Source: Nitrososphaerota archaeon (GTDB taxonomy: Archaea; Thermoproteota; Nitrososphaeria; Nitrososphaerales; Nitrosopumilaceae). From it: a stretch of 61,463 nt of DNA. Positions 17,846 to 27,068 of the stretch are shown here, one piece after another. The DNA lies in assembly GCA_021325595.1 (NCBI GenBank), contig JAJPGX010000025.1, forward strand, positions 1 to 61,463, written 5' to 3'. Positions within the stretch are counted from its first letter, which is position 1. Each line of letters opens with the position of its first letter. The notes under the pieces are model-generated. The model saw only the letters and a program-made list of their open reading frames with translations, had not been told where the DNA came from and did not search any database. The translations under genes and the position numbers were made by a program.

Positions 17846-18940
17846 ATGAAATTTGATGGATTGTCAAATTCTATCAAAATTTTTTCTGTGTTTTCTCTAG
17901 TCGCACTAGTTGGAACCGGTCTTATTGTTTACAATGCATATGCACAAGAAGAAAGCGTAGGAATAAAAAATGATGTCACCGTTAAACTAAATCCAAACAA
18001 ATCCGAGATCGATGCCAATGCTTCTGCAAGTGCTAATGTTACTGCAAAATCAAATGAGGGTAAATCGGATGAAAGCTCTCAGGTAAAATCATCTGAAGAT
18101 ATGAAATCTTCTAGCGAAGTTGAATCTCACGGAGAAGCTGAATCTCATGGGCATTATGCAATGTCGTATGAAAAAATGTCTGCCAGTTCGGATGACACAA
18201 TAACGATTCAAACAGAAAGACACCTCTACAAACCAGGTGACCAAGTTACTATCGAAGGTTCATTCTGGTCAAATCTTGTTTCTACTGTAGGAGGAATCAA
18301 CACTGTATCAGTACAAGTTACTGACAACAATGGAACCGTAGTGTATACAGGAAAAGGACAAGTAAATGCAGAAGGAGATTATTCTGCTAGTTTTCAATTA
18401 CCATCTGATGCAAAAAATGGTGCATACAAAGTTGACATTAAAGCAGATGTTAACTCGGATGTACTAAATTCACTTCCAATCAAGATGCAGGCAGGTATAG
18501 ATAGTTCAACAAAATTTGTTGTCATTAGTCCAAATGCTTGGGCAGTAAAAGCTGAAGGAAAAGACTTCCAAGTAAATATTGCATCAAATTCAAGTGTTAC
18601 AAACCTACACTTTGATGGACAAAATAAGAAATTGTCATTTACTGTACAAGGTGAAACTGGAACCAAAGGTGTAACTCAAGTAACTATACCAAAATCAATG
18701 CTTAGTGGTGATCTCACAGTAATGATCGATGGTCAAGCTATGGCTCAGTCTGATGTAGTTGAAACAGCAGATACTAGTGATTCTACAACACTTGAACTAA
18801 ATTATCATCATAGCACACATACAATTGATATTGTAGGAACAAATTCAGTACCGGAATTTCCTCTTGCTTCGATTATTCTAGTTGCTGGTATTAGCTCATT
18901 AATTCTAGTCTATAATATAAAACCCAAACTTAGATTCTAA
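17846..18940 (+). CDS. PEF-anchored surface protein, paralogue of the upstream gene's C-terminal half
   Basis: 364 residues: a signal peptide (about 1-33, ending YAQE), a Ser/Glu/His-rich disordered spacer (about 45-115, with ESHGEAESHGHYAM, a possible metal-binding run), a beta-sandwich domain (about 118-225; TERHLYKPGDQVTIEGSFW), a second domain (about 228-335) matching the one at the end of the 16138 gene, and VPEFPLAS plus a membrane helix. It lacks the cupredoxin domain of its neighbour. Role unknown; a surface or cell-envelope protein. Tandem duplication of part of the upstream gene is the simplest origin. Confidence 0.8.
   Translation: MKFDGLSNSIKIFSVFSLVALVGTGLIVYNAYAQEESVGIKNDVTVKLNPNKSEIDANASASANVTAKSNEGKSDESSQVKSSEDMKSSSEVESHGEAESHGHYAMSYEKMSASSDDTITIQTERHLYKPGDQVTIEGSFWSNLVSTVGGINTVSVQVTDNNGTVVYTGKGQVNAEGDYSASFQLPSDAKNGAYKVDIKADVNSDVLNSLPIKMQAGIDSSTKFVVISPNAWAVKAEGKDFQVNIASNSSVTNLHFDGQNKKLSFTVQGETGTKGVTQVTIPKSMLSGDLTVMIDGQAMAQSDVVETADTSDSTTLELNYHHSTHTIDIVGTNSVPEFPLASIILVAGISSLILVYNIKPKLRF
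18788..18837 (+). repeat. 50-bp perfect direct repeat, copy 2
   Basis: Identical to 17569-17618 and at the matching position in the paralogous coding sequence, just before the PEF sorting signal. Confidence 0.9.
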
Positions 18941-18943
18941 AAT

Positions 18944-19453
18944 TTAACCAGAAATTTTCTGTGTTTTATAAGCCAAAACAGCACAAATTGTTTTAGAATC
19001 AACTATCTTTCCTGCAAGTATCATCTTTACCACTTTATCAAAATCAATTTTAACTACTGACATTATTTCATCATGATCTAGTTGCAAACTTCCAACTCTT
19101 TTAATTCCAGATGCCAGATAGCAATGAATTATTTCTGTATTGTATCCAATCGAAGGATAATACTTTATCAGAGGTTTCATCTTTTTTGCTGTATGGCCAG
19201 TTTCTTCTCGTAGCTCTCTATGGGCACATTTTAGAGGGCTCTCACCTCTCTCAAGCGTCCCTGCAGGAATCTCAAGTACATATCCATGAGGAAATCTATG
19301 TTGTCTCACAAGTAATACCTGTCCATTTTCAATGGCAAGTATTGCAGCAGCTCCTGGGTGTTCTATTACCTCACGTGTAACTTTGCGTTTGTTAATTGTA
19401 ACTGTATAAAGATTCAATGAAAGAACTCTGCCCTTGAAGATGTTTTTTTTCAT
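18944..19453 (-). CDS. Nudix hydrolase, ADP-ribose pyrophosphatase type
   Basis: 169-residue Nudix enzyme. The Nudix box is complete: G-x5-E-x7-REL-x-EETG (GTLERGESPLKCAHRELREETGH). The preceding VRQHRFPHGYVLEIPAG stretch is typical of ADP-ribose or nucleoside-diphosphate-sugar pyrophosphatases. It would hydrolyse ADP-ribose to AMP and ribose-5-phosphate with Mg. Cytosolic, ATG start. The convergent PEF-protein gene ends four bases away. Substrate is inferred from the family only. Confidence 0.88.
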   Translation of the reverse strand: MKKNIFKGRVLSLNLYTVTINKRKVTREVIEHPGAAAILAIENGQVLLVRQHRFPHGYVLEIPAGTLERGESPLKCAHRELREETGHTAKKMKPLIKYYPSIGYNTEIIHCYLASGIKRVGSLQLDHDEIMSVVKIDFDKVVKMILAGKIVDSKTICAVLAYKTQKISG

Positions 19454-19477
19454 TTGATAAAATCACAATATAATATG

Positions 19478-20383
19478 TTATGAATGTATCTCGGATAAGA
19501 GATGTAATTTCTTTGATCTTTTTGCTTGTTCTATTGTACTTTTTACCCATTCTTGAGGTAAAGTAATTGTTTTAGGGATGAAAAGATCAACTGACAAGAT
19601 ATTATCTATCTCTTGAATTTTTTGTGTGATGTCATCCATCCTGTAGATATTATCAGTATGCATGAATAACACAATTTGATTCTCATGTACAAATGGCTTT
19701 TGCAAAAATGAAGATGAGAATTGTTTTTCTAGTTTAATTCGTGTGGATCTGATATCTCCTTTTACTCCAACCAAAACTGCAAACGGAATTATTTTATCCA
19801 TGTGTTTTGGATTATATATTAAAGTAAATTGTATTGCTTCATCATTTTGTAGTTTCTCAAGTGAACGCGCAACAGTTTTTGTTGAGAATTTTGATCTTTT
19901 AGCAATCTCCTCAATTTTTAATCTAGGATCATCTAATAGAATATCAATTATTTCAATATCCGTTTTTGTAAGATCTGATCTTATCCCTGGATTTTTAGCC
20001 TCAAAGATGCTTAAGACTCTGACTTCACGTAACAGATTTTTTGCAAGCTCCATCTTTTTTGTAGGATCATCTCTTACTACGATACTGCATACTGTGATTC
20101 CTCCAACACATGGAACCACAAAGAAAGGTTCTCCAACCAATTTCACTTTGCCCATAATGTCATCTAGATCTTTTCCAACTACAACAAAATACAATACACT
20201 ATAACCTAAAACAGGCGGTTCAATTTTTAGTGCAAATTCCTCTATGATTTTTTTATTAATCATCTTTTCAATTCGGGACTTGACTGCAACTCCTGAAATC
20301 CCAATCTCTTTTCCAATCTGTCTGTCAGGCATCCTGCAATTATTGAGTAACCGTGATAGAATCTGTATATCTAAATTGTCCAT
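19478..20383 (-). CDS. Lrp/AsnC-type transcriptional regulator with two HTH domains
   Basis: 301-residue DNA-binding protein. An AsnC-type HTH lies at about 1-50 (NCRMPDRQIGKEIGISGVAVKSRIEKM) and a second at about 145-190 (DDPRLKIEEIAKRSKFSTKTVARSLEKL), each followed by a ligand-binding-like alpha/beta part. This tandem arrangement is common in Nitrososphaerota. The effector is unknown. It is divergent from the ABC exporter genes, with 116 bases between the proposed starts, so control of that operon or of itself is plausible. Normal ATG start. Confidence 0.85.
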   Translation of the reverse strand: MDNLDIQILSRLLNNCRMPDRQIGKEIGISGVAVKSRIEKMINKKIIEEFALKIEPPVLGYSVLYFVVVGKDLDDIMGKVKLVGEPFFVVPCVGGITVCSIVVRDDPTKKMELAKNLLREVRVLSIFEAKNPGIRSDLTKTDIEIIDILLDDPRLKIEEIAKRSKFSTKTVARSLEKLQNDEAIQFTLIYNPKHMDKIIPFAVLVGVKGDIRSTRIKLEKQFSSSFLQKPFVHENQIVLFMHTDNIYRMDDITQKIQEIDNILSVDLFIPKTITLPQEWVKSTIEQAKRSKKLHLLSEIHS

Positions 20384-20499
20384 TCTTTATGTTATCTACC
20401 TTTCAATCTTATTAAAGTGAACATCTTGTATATATAATTGTCCTATTTACTAACTAAATAACAATAAACTATTAAATATCAGACTAATTCTTGATCATC

Positions 20500-21693
20500 G
20501 TGGATTATCGAGCGCAAATAGGTATTCGCTTTATTACTAGACGTAAAGGTAGCCTTATTGCTGCTAGCTTGGCAGTTGCGATTGCAATACTTGTAGTCCA
20601 AGTAAATTCCGTTATTTTCCAAGGTCTGTATGATGCTATAGTTCGTGATCAGATCAATTATCGCTTCGGTCATGTCTACATTACAAGACAAGAAGACTAT
20701 ATCACAAAATCTGATTTTGTTCTAGTAAACTGGCTTGAAAGAATTCCATATGTGCAAGCAGCTGCTCCAAGACTTGATTCTGTTGCACAAATAAATTCAA
20801 CTGTAAATGGTCAGCTCATAAAAGACTACCAAGTTCCAATAATTGGGGTAGATCCAGTTCTTGACAAAGAAGCATCTACAATATTTACTACCGTAGGACA
20901 AGGAGAATTTGTTTCGTTTAGAAATTCAATTGTATTGGGAGCACTTGTGGCAAGAGATCTTGGAAATCCGCAGATAGGTGATACTGTCAAGCTCAAATTC
21001 AAGGATAGATATGGAAACGATGTTCTAAAACGTTTTACCATTGTTGGTATTACACAAACTGCAGGTTCAGTTGGACTTGATAACAGTGCAATTATAAATA
21101 TTGATACTCTCCGTGACGTTATAGAAAGGCCACATGAAAGTGGGGCTATACTTGTTAGATTAAATGATCCCTCAAAAGCTGAGGACGTCAAACAACTATT
21201 TCTTAGCGCATTTCCATCAAACAGCGATAAATTCAAAGCTCAAACAATCGAGGAATCTGCTGAAACAACATTACGTGGTTTTCGTTCTGGTATTGCACTA
21301 ATCAACTTAGTTGGATACTTTGGTATGATGTCATCTGCATTTGCAGTTGTTACTATTCAGATGATGCAAGTAACAAGCAAGACTCGTGAAATTGGAATAA
21401 TGAGAGCAATTGGTTCAAAGCGCAAAGATATCTTGCTTGTTTTTATATTCCAAGGAATGGTAATAGGTGCGATAGGTGCAGGTCTTGGTACTGTACTTGG
21501 TATTGGATATACCGTGTATGCAAAGGAAACTCACATGACATTTCAAGGAAGTCTTCCGTTGGAGGTGCATTATAACTGGGCAAGCATCATTCAGACTGAT
21601 ATTATGGCATTTGTACTTGCAGTCATAGCATCAATTTATCCTGCCTACAAGGCTACAAAACTTGAACCAGTGGAGGCTATGAGATATGCCTGA
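20500..21693 (+). CDS. MacB/FtsX-type ABC transporter permease
   Basis: About 397 residues with an N-terminal membrane helix, a large extracytoplasmic MacB-like periplasmic domain (about 45-265) and three helices at the C-terminus (FtsX domain, with SKTREIGIMRAIGSKRKDI). Such permeases move no substrate through a channel but drive mechanotransmission or lipoprotein and peptide export. GTG 20500 is preferred because a TATA-like ATTAAATA at 20471-20478 lies about 26 bases upstream; an in-frame TTG at 20491 is the alternative. Its stop overlaps the ATPase start by eight bases (ATGCCTGA). Confidence 0.88.
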   Translation: MDYRAQIGIRFITRRKGSLIAASLAVAIAILVVQVNSVIFQGLYDAIVRDQINYRFGHVYITRQEDYITKSDFVLVNWLERIPYVQAAAPRLDSVAQINSTVNGQLIKDYQVPIIGVDPVLDKEASTIFTTVGQGEFVSFRNSIVLGALVARDLGNPQIGDTVKLKFKDRYGNDVLKRFTIVGITQTAGSVGLDNSAIINIDTLRDVIERPHESGAILVRLNDPSKAEDVKQLFLSAFPSNSDKFKAQTIEESAETTLRGFRSGIALINLVGYFGMMSSAFAVVTIQMMQVTSKTREIGIMRAIGSKRKDILLVFIFQGMVIGAIGAGLGTVLGIGYTVYAKETHMTFQGSLPLEVHYNWASIIQTDIMAFVLAVIASIYPAYKATKLEPVEAMRYA

Positions 21694-22378
21694 TTATGTA
21701 CTTGAAGTACAAAATCTAGACAAGATATACGGAGAAGGCGAGACAGCATTTAGTGCACTCAAAAATCTCTCCTTTACTGTAAAAAGAGGTGAGTTTATCT
21801 TAATTGTGGGAAGCTCAGGTTCTGGAAAATCAACATTACTTAACATGATTGGGCTTCTTGATAAACCAACAAGGGGTACAGTGATAATTGATGGAGTAAA
21901 TACATCAGTTCTAAACGACAACCAGCTTTCTTCTTTTAGGAACTCAAAACTCGGATTCATATTCCAATTTTCCAATTTATTATCTGATCTTACTGTATTA
22001 GAAAATGTTGTCTTACCAAGAAAAATTCAAGGAACAATGTCTGGTGCCATGGAAGAAGGGAAAAATCTACTCAAGACGGTAGGACTTGAAGATCAAATGA
22101 ACAAATTCGCAAACAAAATTTCAGGTGGGCAAGCTCAAAGAGTGGCGATTACACGAGCTCTAATAAACAAACCAGCAATTGTATTGGCAGACGAACCAAC
22201 AGGAAACTTGGACTCTGTTTCTGCTGAAACTACGATACAACTATTAAAATCATTAAACCGTAAACTACATCAAACCTTTATTGTAGTAACACACGACAGA
22301 CCGCAATTTGGTGATGTTGACAAAGTAATAACAATAAAAGACGGAAGAATTGTAGAAGGAGAACTGGAGGTAGCTTGA
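21686..22378 (+). CDS. MacB/LolD-type ABC transporter ATP-binding protein
   Basis: 230-residue ATPase partner of the upstream permease. Walker A GSSGSGKST, Q-loop FQFSNLLSDLTVLENV, signature SGGQAQRVAI, Walker B IVLADEPTGNLD and the H-loop VTHD are all intact. The N-terminus LEVQNLDKIYGEGETAFSALKNL is typical of the LolD/MacB class. It overlaps the permease by eight bases, and the extracellular partner starts one base after its stop, so the three form one operon. Confidence 0.94.
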   Translation: MPDYVLEVQNLDKIYGEGETAFSALKNLSFTVKRGEFILIVGSSGSGKSTLLNMIGLLDKPTRGTVIIDGVNTSVLNDNQLSSFRNSKLGFIFQFSNLLSDLTVLENVVLPRKIQGTMSGAMEEGKNLLKTVGLEDQMNKFANKISGGQAQRVAITRALINKPAIVLADEPTGNLDSVSAETTIQLLKSLNRKLHQTFIVVTHDRPQFGDVDKVITIKDGRIVEGELEVA

Positions 22379-22379
22379 G

Positions 22380-24026
22380 TTGATTTACAAGGCAATAGCA
22401 TTAGCAATACTATTTTTGGCAGGACAAATAATAATTCCAAGCTATGCAGTTACACCTGAACAAAATACTCCTGGTGAATCCCCATTTGAACATGGCTTTA
22501 CCGATGTCAAGTTTCTTGATGCATATTTTGGGCCGTCTGGACAAAAAATTGAGGTGGAACCAGGAGACAAAAATGTACCACTCACAATTGTATTTTCAAA
22601 CGTAGGAACTGAGGATATAGCTGGAATCAAAGGAACTCTAAGCTTACCAGTAGGATTTAGTGGAGCTACCTCATCTAATGGATTAATCGAGTCAGATAAT
22701 ACACAAACTGCAGCAAGCGGTCAATCCTTTACGCTCACCTTCTTTGTAAATCTAGATAAAACAATAAACACTCATAATTATTCAGGAACTGTCAAGGTAA
22801 CTTATTCTAGAGTGAGAGAAAATGGAGTCAGGACGGCGTTTTTTGACTTTACCTACAAGGTACCTGGAAAAGCAGTGCTTAATCTAAAGGCAGAAAATCC
22901 ATTCTTACAGCCTGCATCTAACAATGATGTTACTATAGATATTTCAGATTCAGGATCTGGACCATTAAACAATGTGGATGTGACTTTACAAAGTAGTGAT
23001 ACCACAGGAACAAATACCAATCTAAACAATGTGGTTTTAGATCAAAATCACTGGAGGGTAGGAACAGTACAAGCTGGTTCAACAAATACATTTTCATTCA
23101 AGGCATTTGTATCACAGAGTTTAGCTGATCAAACCGTACACGTACCACTATCAATCACATATTTTGATGGACAAGGAAATCAAGTAACCACTACAAGAAC
23201 AGTGGATCTCATAGTTGGTCCTACAAGCTCAACCTCAGTTGTCAAGATATCATCTCCTTCATACCTATTGACAGGAGTAATGCAAAACTTGACTTTGGGA
23301 ATTCAAAACCTTGCACCCTCTAAGATTTCTGATATTTCAATTTCAATTACTCCAAATTCAAACAATTTGAAAATACTAGAGGATACAAAATGGTTTATCA
23401 AGGAAATAAATCCATTTGAGCAAACACAACTTGTAATTCCAATATATGCTGACACCAGTATAGAAGGACAGGCAGTCAACTATGATGTTAATCTACAATA
23501 CACAAAAGATGGCTCTACAGTTATAGAAAAACAAAACTTTGCAACTTACATACGGGGGGTAATTGACATCTCAATACATGATATTGGTGTGACTGAGATT
23601 GCAGGAAAGAAAATGATCATTGGAAATGCACTCAATCAAGGAAATATCAAGGCACAGTTTGGTCAAGTAACAGTAGAATCACTAGATAACTCAAACATAA
23701 AGAGATCATCACAATATATCGGTGATATTGATATTGATGCGCCAGTTCCATTTAACATACCTATAGAATCAGATACGCCGCCAACAGGAGATCAAAAAGT
23801 TCAGGTGACACTAACCTATAGAGATTCATTATTACAACTTCACACTATAACTGATGTAACTACTGTATCTTTTGGAAGCCCGCCACCACAATCAAATGGA
23901 GTTGACATTGGTCAACTGCAATTGGTAATAATTGTGGCAATAGCAGGAGGTATAGGTGGAATTATCTTTAAGATAAGAAAAAACAAGATAGCATTAGCAA
24001 AGAAAATCAGTAAAGATTCAAGCTAA
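22380..24026 (+). CDS. Secreted, membrane-anchored multi-Ig/CARDB-like protein linked to ABC exporter
   Basis: 548 residues from a TTG start: signal peptide (about 1-23), then several beta-sandwich domains. The segment LTIVFSNVGTEDIAGIKGTLSLP and the second VTIDISDSGSGPLNNVDVTL resemble CARDB/NEW3 adhesion-type domains. A single membrane helix (about 515-535) and a short basic tail follow. It starts one base after the ABC ATPase stop, so it is probably the external component of the exporter, either a substrate-binding or surface-tethered adaptor. No sorting motif of the PEF type. Function not established. Confidence 0.8.
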   Translation: MIYKAIALAILFLAGQIIIPSYAVTPEQNTPGESPFEHGFTDVKFLDAYFGPSGQKIEVEPGDKNVPLTIVFSNVGTEDIAGIKGTLSLPVGFSGATSSNGLIESDNTQTAASGQSFTLTFFVNLDKTINTHNYSGTVKVTYSRVRENGVRTAFFDFTYKVPGKAVLNLKAENPFLQPASNNDVTIDISDSGSGPLNNVDVTLQSSDTTGTNTNLNNVVLDQNHWRVGTVQAGSTNTFSFKAFVSQSLADQTVHVPLSITYFDGQGNQVTTTRTVDLIVGPTSSTSVVKISSPSYLLTGVMQNLTLGIQNLAPSKISDISISITPNSNNLKILEDTKWFIKEINPFEQTQLVIPIYADTSIEGQAVNYDVNLQYTKDGSTVIEKQNFATYIRGVIDISIHDIGVTEIAGKKMIIGNALNQGNIKAQFGQVTVESLDNSNIKRSSQYIGDIDIDAPVPFNIPIESDTPPTGDQKVQVTLTYRDSLLQLHTITDVTTVSFGSPPPQSNGVDIGQLQLVIIVAIAGGIGGIIFKIRKNKIALAKKISKDSS

Positions 24027-24057
24027 GGTTATATTTAGTAAAAGTCAATTTTTTGAC

Positions 24058-24450
24058 ATGAGTTGGGACGAAATTGAAATCCCAAAAGAAATTCGTCCTT
24101 TTATGCTAGAGCAAGCAGAGGAAACAATGCTTGGTCAGAAAAATGGCGCTAAAAAACAATATCGATACGGCAATTTACACATTAGAGAATATGACGACAA
24201 ATATCTAGTTCATATGGATAAAGTTGATCCAAGAGAGAATCCGCTTGGTCATCTTGTAGCAGATGCACCAGAATTTTTAGTGGCAATAGCGGGAGGATTA
24301 CTGGCAGGAAAAAAAGTCGCATCAGAAGTTTACAAATTACAAAAGAATAAGCCATTTGCAAAAACAACCTCAATTCTTACAGGATTATTCGCATCTATTG
24401 CAGCTGGATACGCAAGCTATTCTGTAGTAAAAAAACTCAGAAGTTTCTAG
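24058..24450 (+). CDS. Conserved hypothetical membrane-associated protein
   Basis: 130 residues that I do not recognise as a named family. The N-terminal half is charged and soluble (MSWDEIEIPKEIRPFMLEQAEETM; YRYGNLHIREYDDKYLVHMDKVDP). The C-terminal half has two hydrophobic stretches (about 74-86 and 104-124) separated by a basic turn, which fits a hairpin in the membrane. It lies 31 bases after the ABC operon and 26 bases before the UbiB-like gene, possibly cotranscribed with either. Confidence 0.65.
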   Translation: MSWDEIEIPKEIRPFMLEQAEETMLGQKNGAKKQYRYGNLHIREYDDKYLVHMDKVDPRENPLGHLVADAPEFLVAIAGGLLAGKKVASEVYKLQKNKPFAKTTSILTGLFASIAAGYASYSVVKKLRSF

Positions 24451-24476
24451 GAGGAATTGTTATTTCAAAAGTTAGA

Positions 24477-26012
24477 ATGATCCGAACCTTCATCAAACTT
24501 CTTCCTCTTGTATTAGCACTACGAAAGGACAGAAGAGAATGGGTAAAAAATCAAGGAAAAAACGTGGATCTCACTAGATATAAAAAAAATGCTCAAAAAG
24601 CTTTGAAAACTTTTGTATCATTGGGACCTGTTTACATTAAGCTAGGACAATGGCTTTCATCACGAGCTGATATATTACCTCAACCATATCTCGAAGAATT
24701 AGCAAAACTTCAAGACGAAGTTCCAGCGCAACCATTTGACAAAGTAAAACCAATTATCGAAAAAGATCTTGGACCAATCAACCAAGCATTTGATTTCATT
24801 GATACTAATGTAATATCTGGTGCGTCACTAGGACAAGTCTATAGGGCAAAGGTAAACGATCAAGACGTAATTGTAAAAGTAAAGCGACCAGAAATAGAAA
24901 AAGTAGTTGAAGAAGATATTCACGTTTTAAAAAAAATTGTACCTTTTGCCATGAAATTTGTAGATCCAAATTTGCGTTATTCAGCTGAAGCAATGCTATC
25001 ACAATTTATCGAGACCATTCATGAAGAGATGAATTACACAATAGAATCACAAAATCTCAAATCCATCAAAAAGAATATGCAAGACTATCCCAAAGTCATA
25101 ATTCCATCTGTTATAGAAAGCAGGTCTAGTAAGAATATCCTTACTTTGGAATACTTGCCTGGAATCAAAATTACTAATGTAAAAGCACTAGAGGAAGCAG
25201 GAATAGATAGAGAACAGCTGGTAGTTCAGGCGCATAAGGTCTTTTTCACCATGTTGTTACGACATGATTTATTTCATGCAGATCCTCATCCTGGAAACAT
25301 TTCAGTTACAAAAGATGGCTCTCTGATATTGTATGACTTTGGCATGGTGGGCAGACTTGACAAACAGACTCGTCTCAAATTGATAAGATTGTATCTTGCT
25401 TTGGTGGAAAAAGATCCTGTCAGAACAGTAAGTGCGATGGATGACTTGGGTATGCTAATGCCTGGTTATGATAGAAGTATAATTGAAAAGGGAATTGCAC
25501 TTTCGATCCAAGCTATGTATGGAACCAAGGTTGACAGAATGGAAGTCAAAGCACTGATGGAGCTTGCAAACAAAACAATGAGCCAATTTCCATTCAAGCT
25601 GCCAAAACACTTGGCACTCTATATGAGAATGGCATCAATTCTTGAGGGCATATACCTAACACACAAAGTCAATTTTAGATTCATTGGAGTATTACAAAAT
25701 ATCTTACAAGAAGAAAATGTTGTAAGAGACGCATACATTGAAGAGCTGAAACTTTCATTTAACAGATTTGTTAAATCTATAGATTCTGCTATCGCAGTAG
25801 TCCCAGAAATTAGAAGATTCTTGGAAGAAAATAGAAAATTACAAGCCAATCCACCAAAACCAAAAAATATTTTGTTATCTGGAAGTATTCTTTCTGCAGC
25901 AGTTTTTATCGGCTCTGCTGTCCTGTACCAAACAAACCAATTGGTTGGTGAAATAGGAATGATTGGCTCTATTGTAATAATGACAGTTTCTGTTTTGATA
26001 AAAGATCACTAG
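24477..26012 (+). CDS. ABC1/UbiB-family atypical protein kinase
   Basis: 511-residue member of the UbiB/ADCK family. KxGQ motif (VYIKLGQWLSSRADILP), the Ala/Gly loop ASLGQVYRA, VKVKRP lysine, LFHADPHPGN catalytic loop and LYDFGMVGRL metal-binding motif are all present. The C-terminal about 45 residues form two hydrophobic segments that likely anchor it to the membrane. In other organisms the family supports isoprenoid quinone synthesis through an ATPase activity; here menaquinone or another prenyl lipid is a reasonable guess. ATG start. Confidence 0.9.
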   Translation: MIRTFIKLLPLVLALRKDRREWVKNQGKNVDLTRYKKNAQKALKTFVSLGPVYIKLGQWLSSRADILPQPYLEELAKLQDEVPAQPFDKVKPIIEKDLGPINQAFDFIDTNVISGASLGQVYRAKVNDQDVIVKVKRPEIEKVVEEDIHVLKKIVPFAMKFVDPNLRYSAEAMLSQFIETIHEEMNYTIESQNLKSIKKNMQDYPKVIIPSVIESRSSKNILTLEYLPGIKITNVKALEEAGIDREQLVVQAHKVFFTMLLRHDLFHADPHPGNISVTKDGSLILYDFGMVGRLDKQTRLKLIRLYLALVEKDPVRTVSAMDDLGMLMPGYDRSIIEKGIALSIQAMYGTKVDRMEVKALMELANKTMSQFPFKLPKHLALYMRMASILEGIYLTHKVNFRFIGVLQNILQEENVVRDAYIEELKLSFNRFVKSIDSAIAVVPEIRRFLEENRKLQANPPKPKNILLSGSILSAAVFIGSAVLYQTNQLVGEIGMIGSIVIMTVSVLIKDH

Positions 26013-26023
26013 AAACAAAGATT

Positions 26024-26425
26024 CTATTCTATTGTTATATTTTTTCCAGTATTTGCTGGTATGGTAAGAACAAGTACACCATCATTATATTTTGCTGACA
26101 TGAAAAGTTCTTCGTCATGTTTCATATGAATTGGGAGTCTTATTTTCTTGTCAATTATGCGTGGTCTTTGTCTCCAGACATAAGTCCCGTCATCATCCTC
26201 TTCTCTTTTTGCGTTAATTGATAAGATATGACCATGGATCTTGAGCTTGATGTCTTTTTTATTAAAACCTGGCATGTCTATTTTTACTATTAGATTATCA
26301 TTCTGTAATACCATATCTACGGGGGGCAGAACGAATTCATAGAATTCTCTTGATTTATTGCCTATCTCTCTTATTATCTCTTTTACCATGTAATAGCCAA
26401 AACCCATTTTATTTATCATACTCAC
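26024..26425 (-). CDS. Hsp20/alpha-crystallin family small heat-shock protein
   Basis: 133-residue small chaperone with an alpha-crystallin domain (about 35-130): VKIDMPGFNKKDIKLKIHGHILSINAKRE, then RLPIHMKHDEELFMSAKYNDGVLVLTIPAN. The short N-terminus contains the family-typical aromatic run. The usual C-terminal I-x-I/V motif is absent or reduced (ends NITIE), so oligomer contacts may differ. ATG at 26425 is used; ATG codons at 26407 and 26386 are alternatives. Convergent with the UbiB-like gene. Confidence 0.88.
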   Translation of the reverse strand: MSMINKMGFGYYMVKEIIREIGNKSREFYEFVLPPVDMVLQNDNLIVKIDMPGFNKKDIKLKIHGHILSINAKREEDDDGTYVWRQRPRIIDKKIRLPIHMKHDEELFMSAKYNDGVLVLTIPANTGKNITIE

Positions 26426-26488
26426 TTTTTTATTATTAAACCTTAGTCACATCCACAATTTATCTACCGCCCAATTCAATAGACTTTG

Positions 26489-27067
26489 ATGATTATAGTA
26501 ATAGAAGGGTTTGATCAGGCTGGTAAAAGAACTCAATCAAATCTTTTGGCTAGATTTCTTACAACCAAAAAAAAGAAATGCAAAATCTTTAGCTTTCCAG
26601 ACTATACTACGCCAGTAGGTAGAGAGATCAAAAACTTTCTTTCAGGTAAGCGAAGATTTCCGCCGCAAGTAATCCACTGTCTTCTTGCTGCAAATCGGTG
26701 GGAAAGATCAAATGAAATTAAAAATGCTTTAGAAAAAAAATTTACAATAATCATGAACAGATACTACCAATCAAATTTAGTCTATGGAACTGTAAATGGA
26801 CTTGATCTAAACTGGCTTGAAAATCTAGATAAAGGATTGCCAAAAGAAAATCTCGTAATATTACTCGATGTAAATCCATCCGATTCATTTTCCAGAAAAA
26901 GACGAAGGCGTGATAAATTTGAAAAGGATGCTGTATTTGCAAAAAAAATCACACACACTTATAGAAAATTGGCAAAAAGATATGGTTGGTATATTGTAAA
27001 TGCATCGCAAGATAAAGAAAATGTTCACCAAGAAATACGAAGGATTGTATCAAGATATTTGAGATAA
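26489..27067 (+). CDS. tmk: Thymidylate kinase
   Basis: Phosphorylates dTMP to dTDP for DNA synthesis. About 192 residues. P-loop IEGFDQAGKRTQ, then FPDYTTPVGREIKNFLSGK, NRYYQSNLVYG substrate region, and a basic LID (SRKRRRRDKFEKD). The P-loop is odd: the residue after the catalytic lysine is Arg instead of Ser (GKRT for GKST), and the nucleotide-binding DR-type motif is NRYY. It may still be active because Thr follows. ATG 26489 is used rather than the overlapping TTG at 26486. First of three linked nucleotide genes. Confidence 0.82.
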   Translation: MIIVIEGFDQAGKRTQSNLLARFLTTKKKKCKIFSFPDYTTPVGREIKNFLSGKRRFPPQVIHCLLAANRWERSNEIKNALEKKFTIIMNRYYQSNLVYGTVNGLDLNWLENLDKGLPKENLVILLDVNPSDSFSRKRRRRDKFEKDAVFAKKITHTYRKLAKRYGWYIVNASQDKENVHQEIRRIVSRYLR

Positions 27068-27068
27068 A

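Noticed and set aside
19743-20204. 153-residue plus-strand frame opposite the Lrp regulator
   Set aside because: Antisense to a strong double-HTH gene; composition is that of a shadow frame.
20826-21236. 136-residue minus-strand frame inside the ABC permease
   Set aside because: Shadow of the permease coding frame; no promoter or family features.
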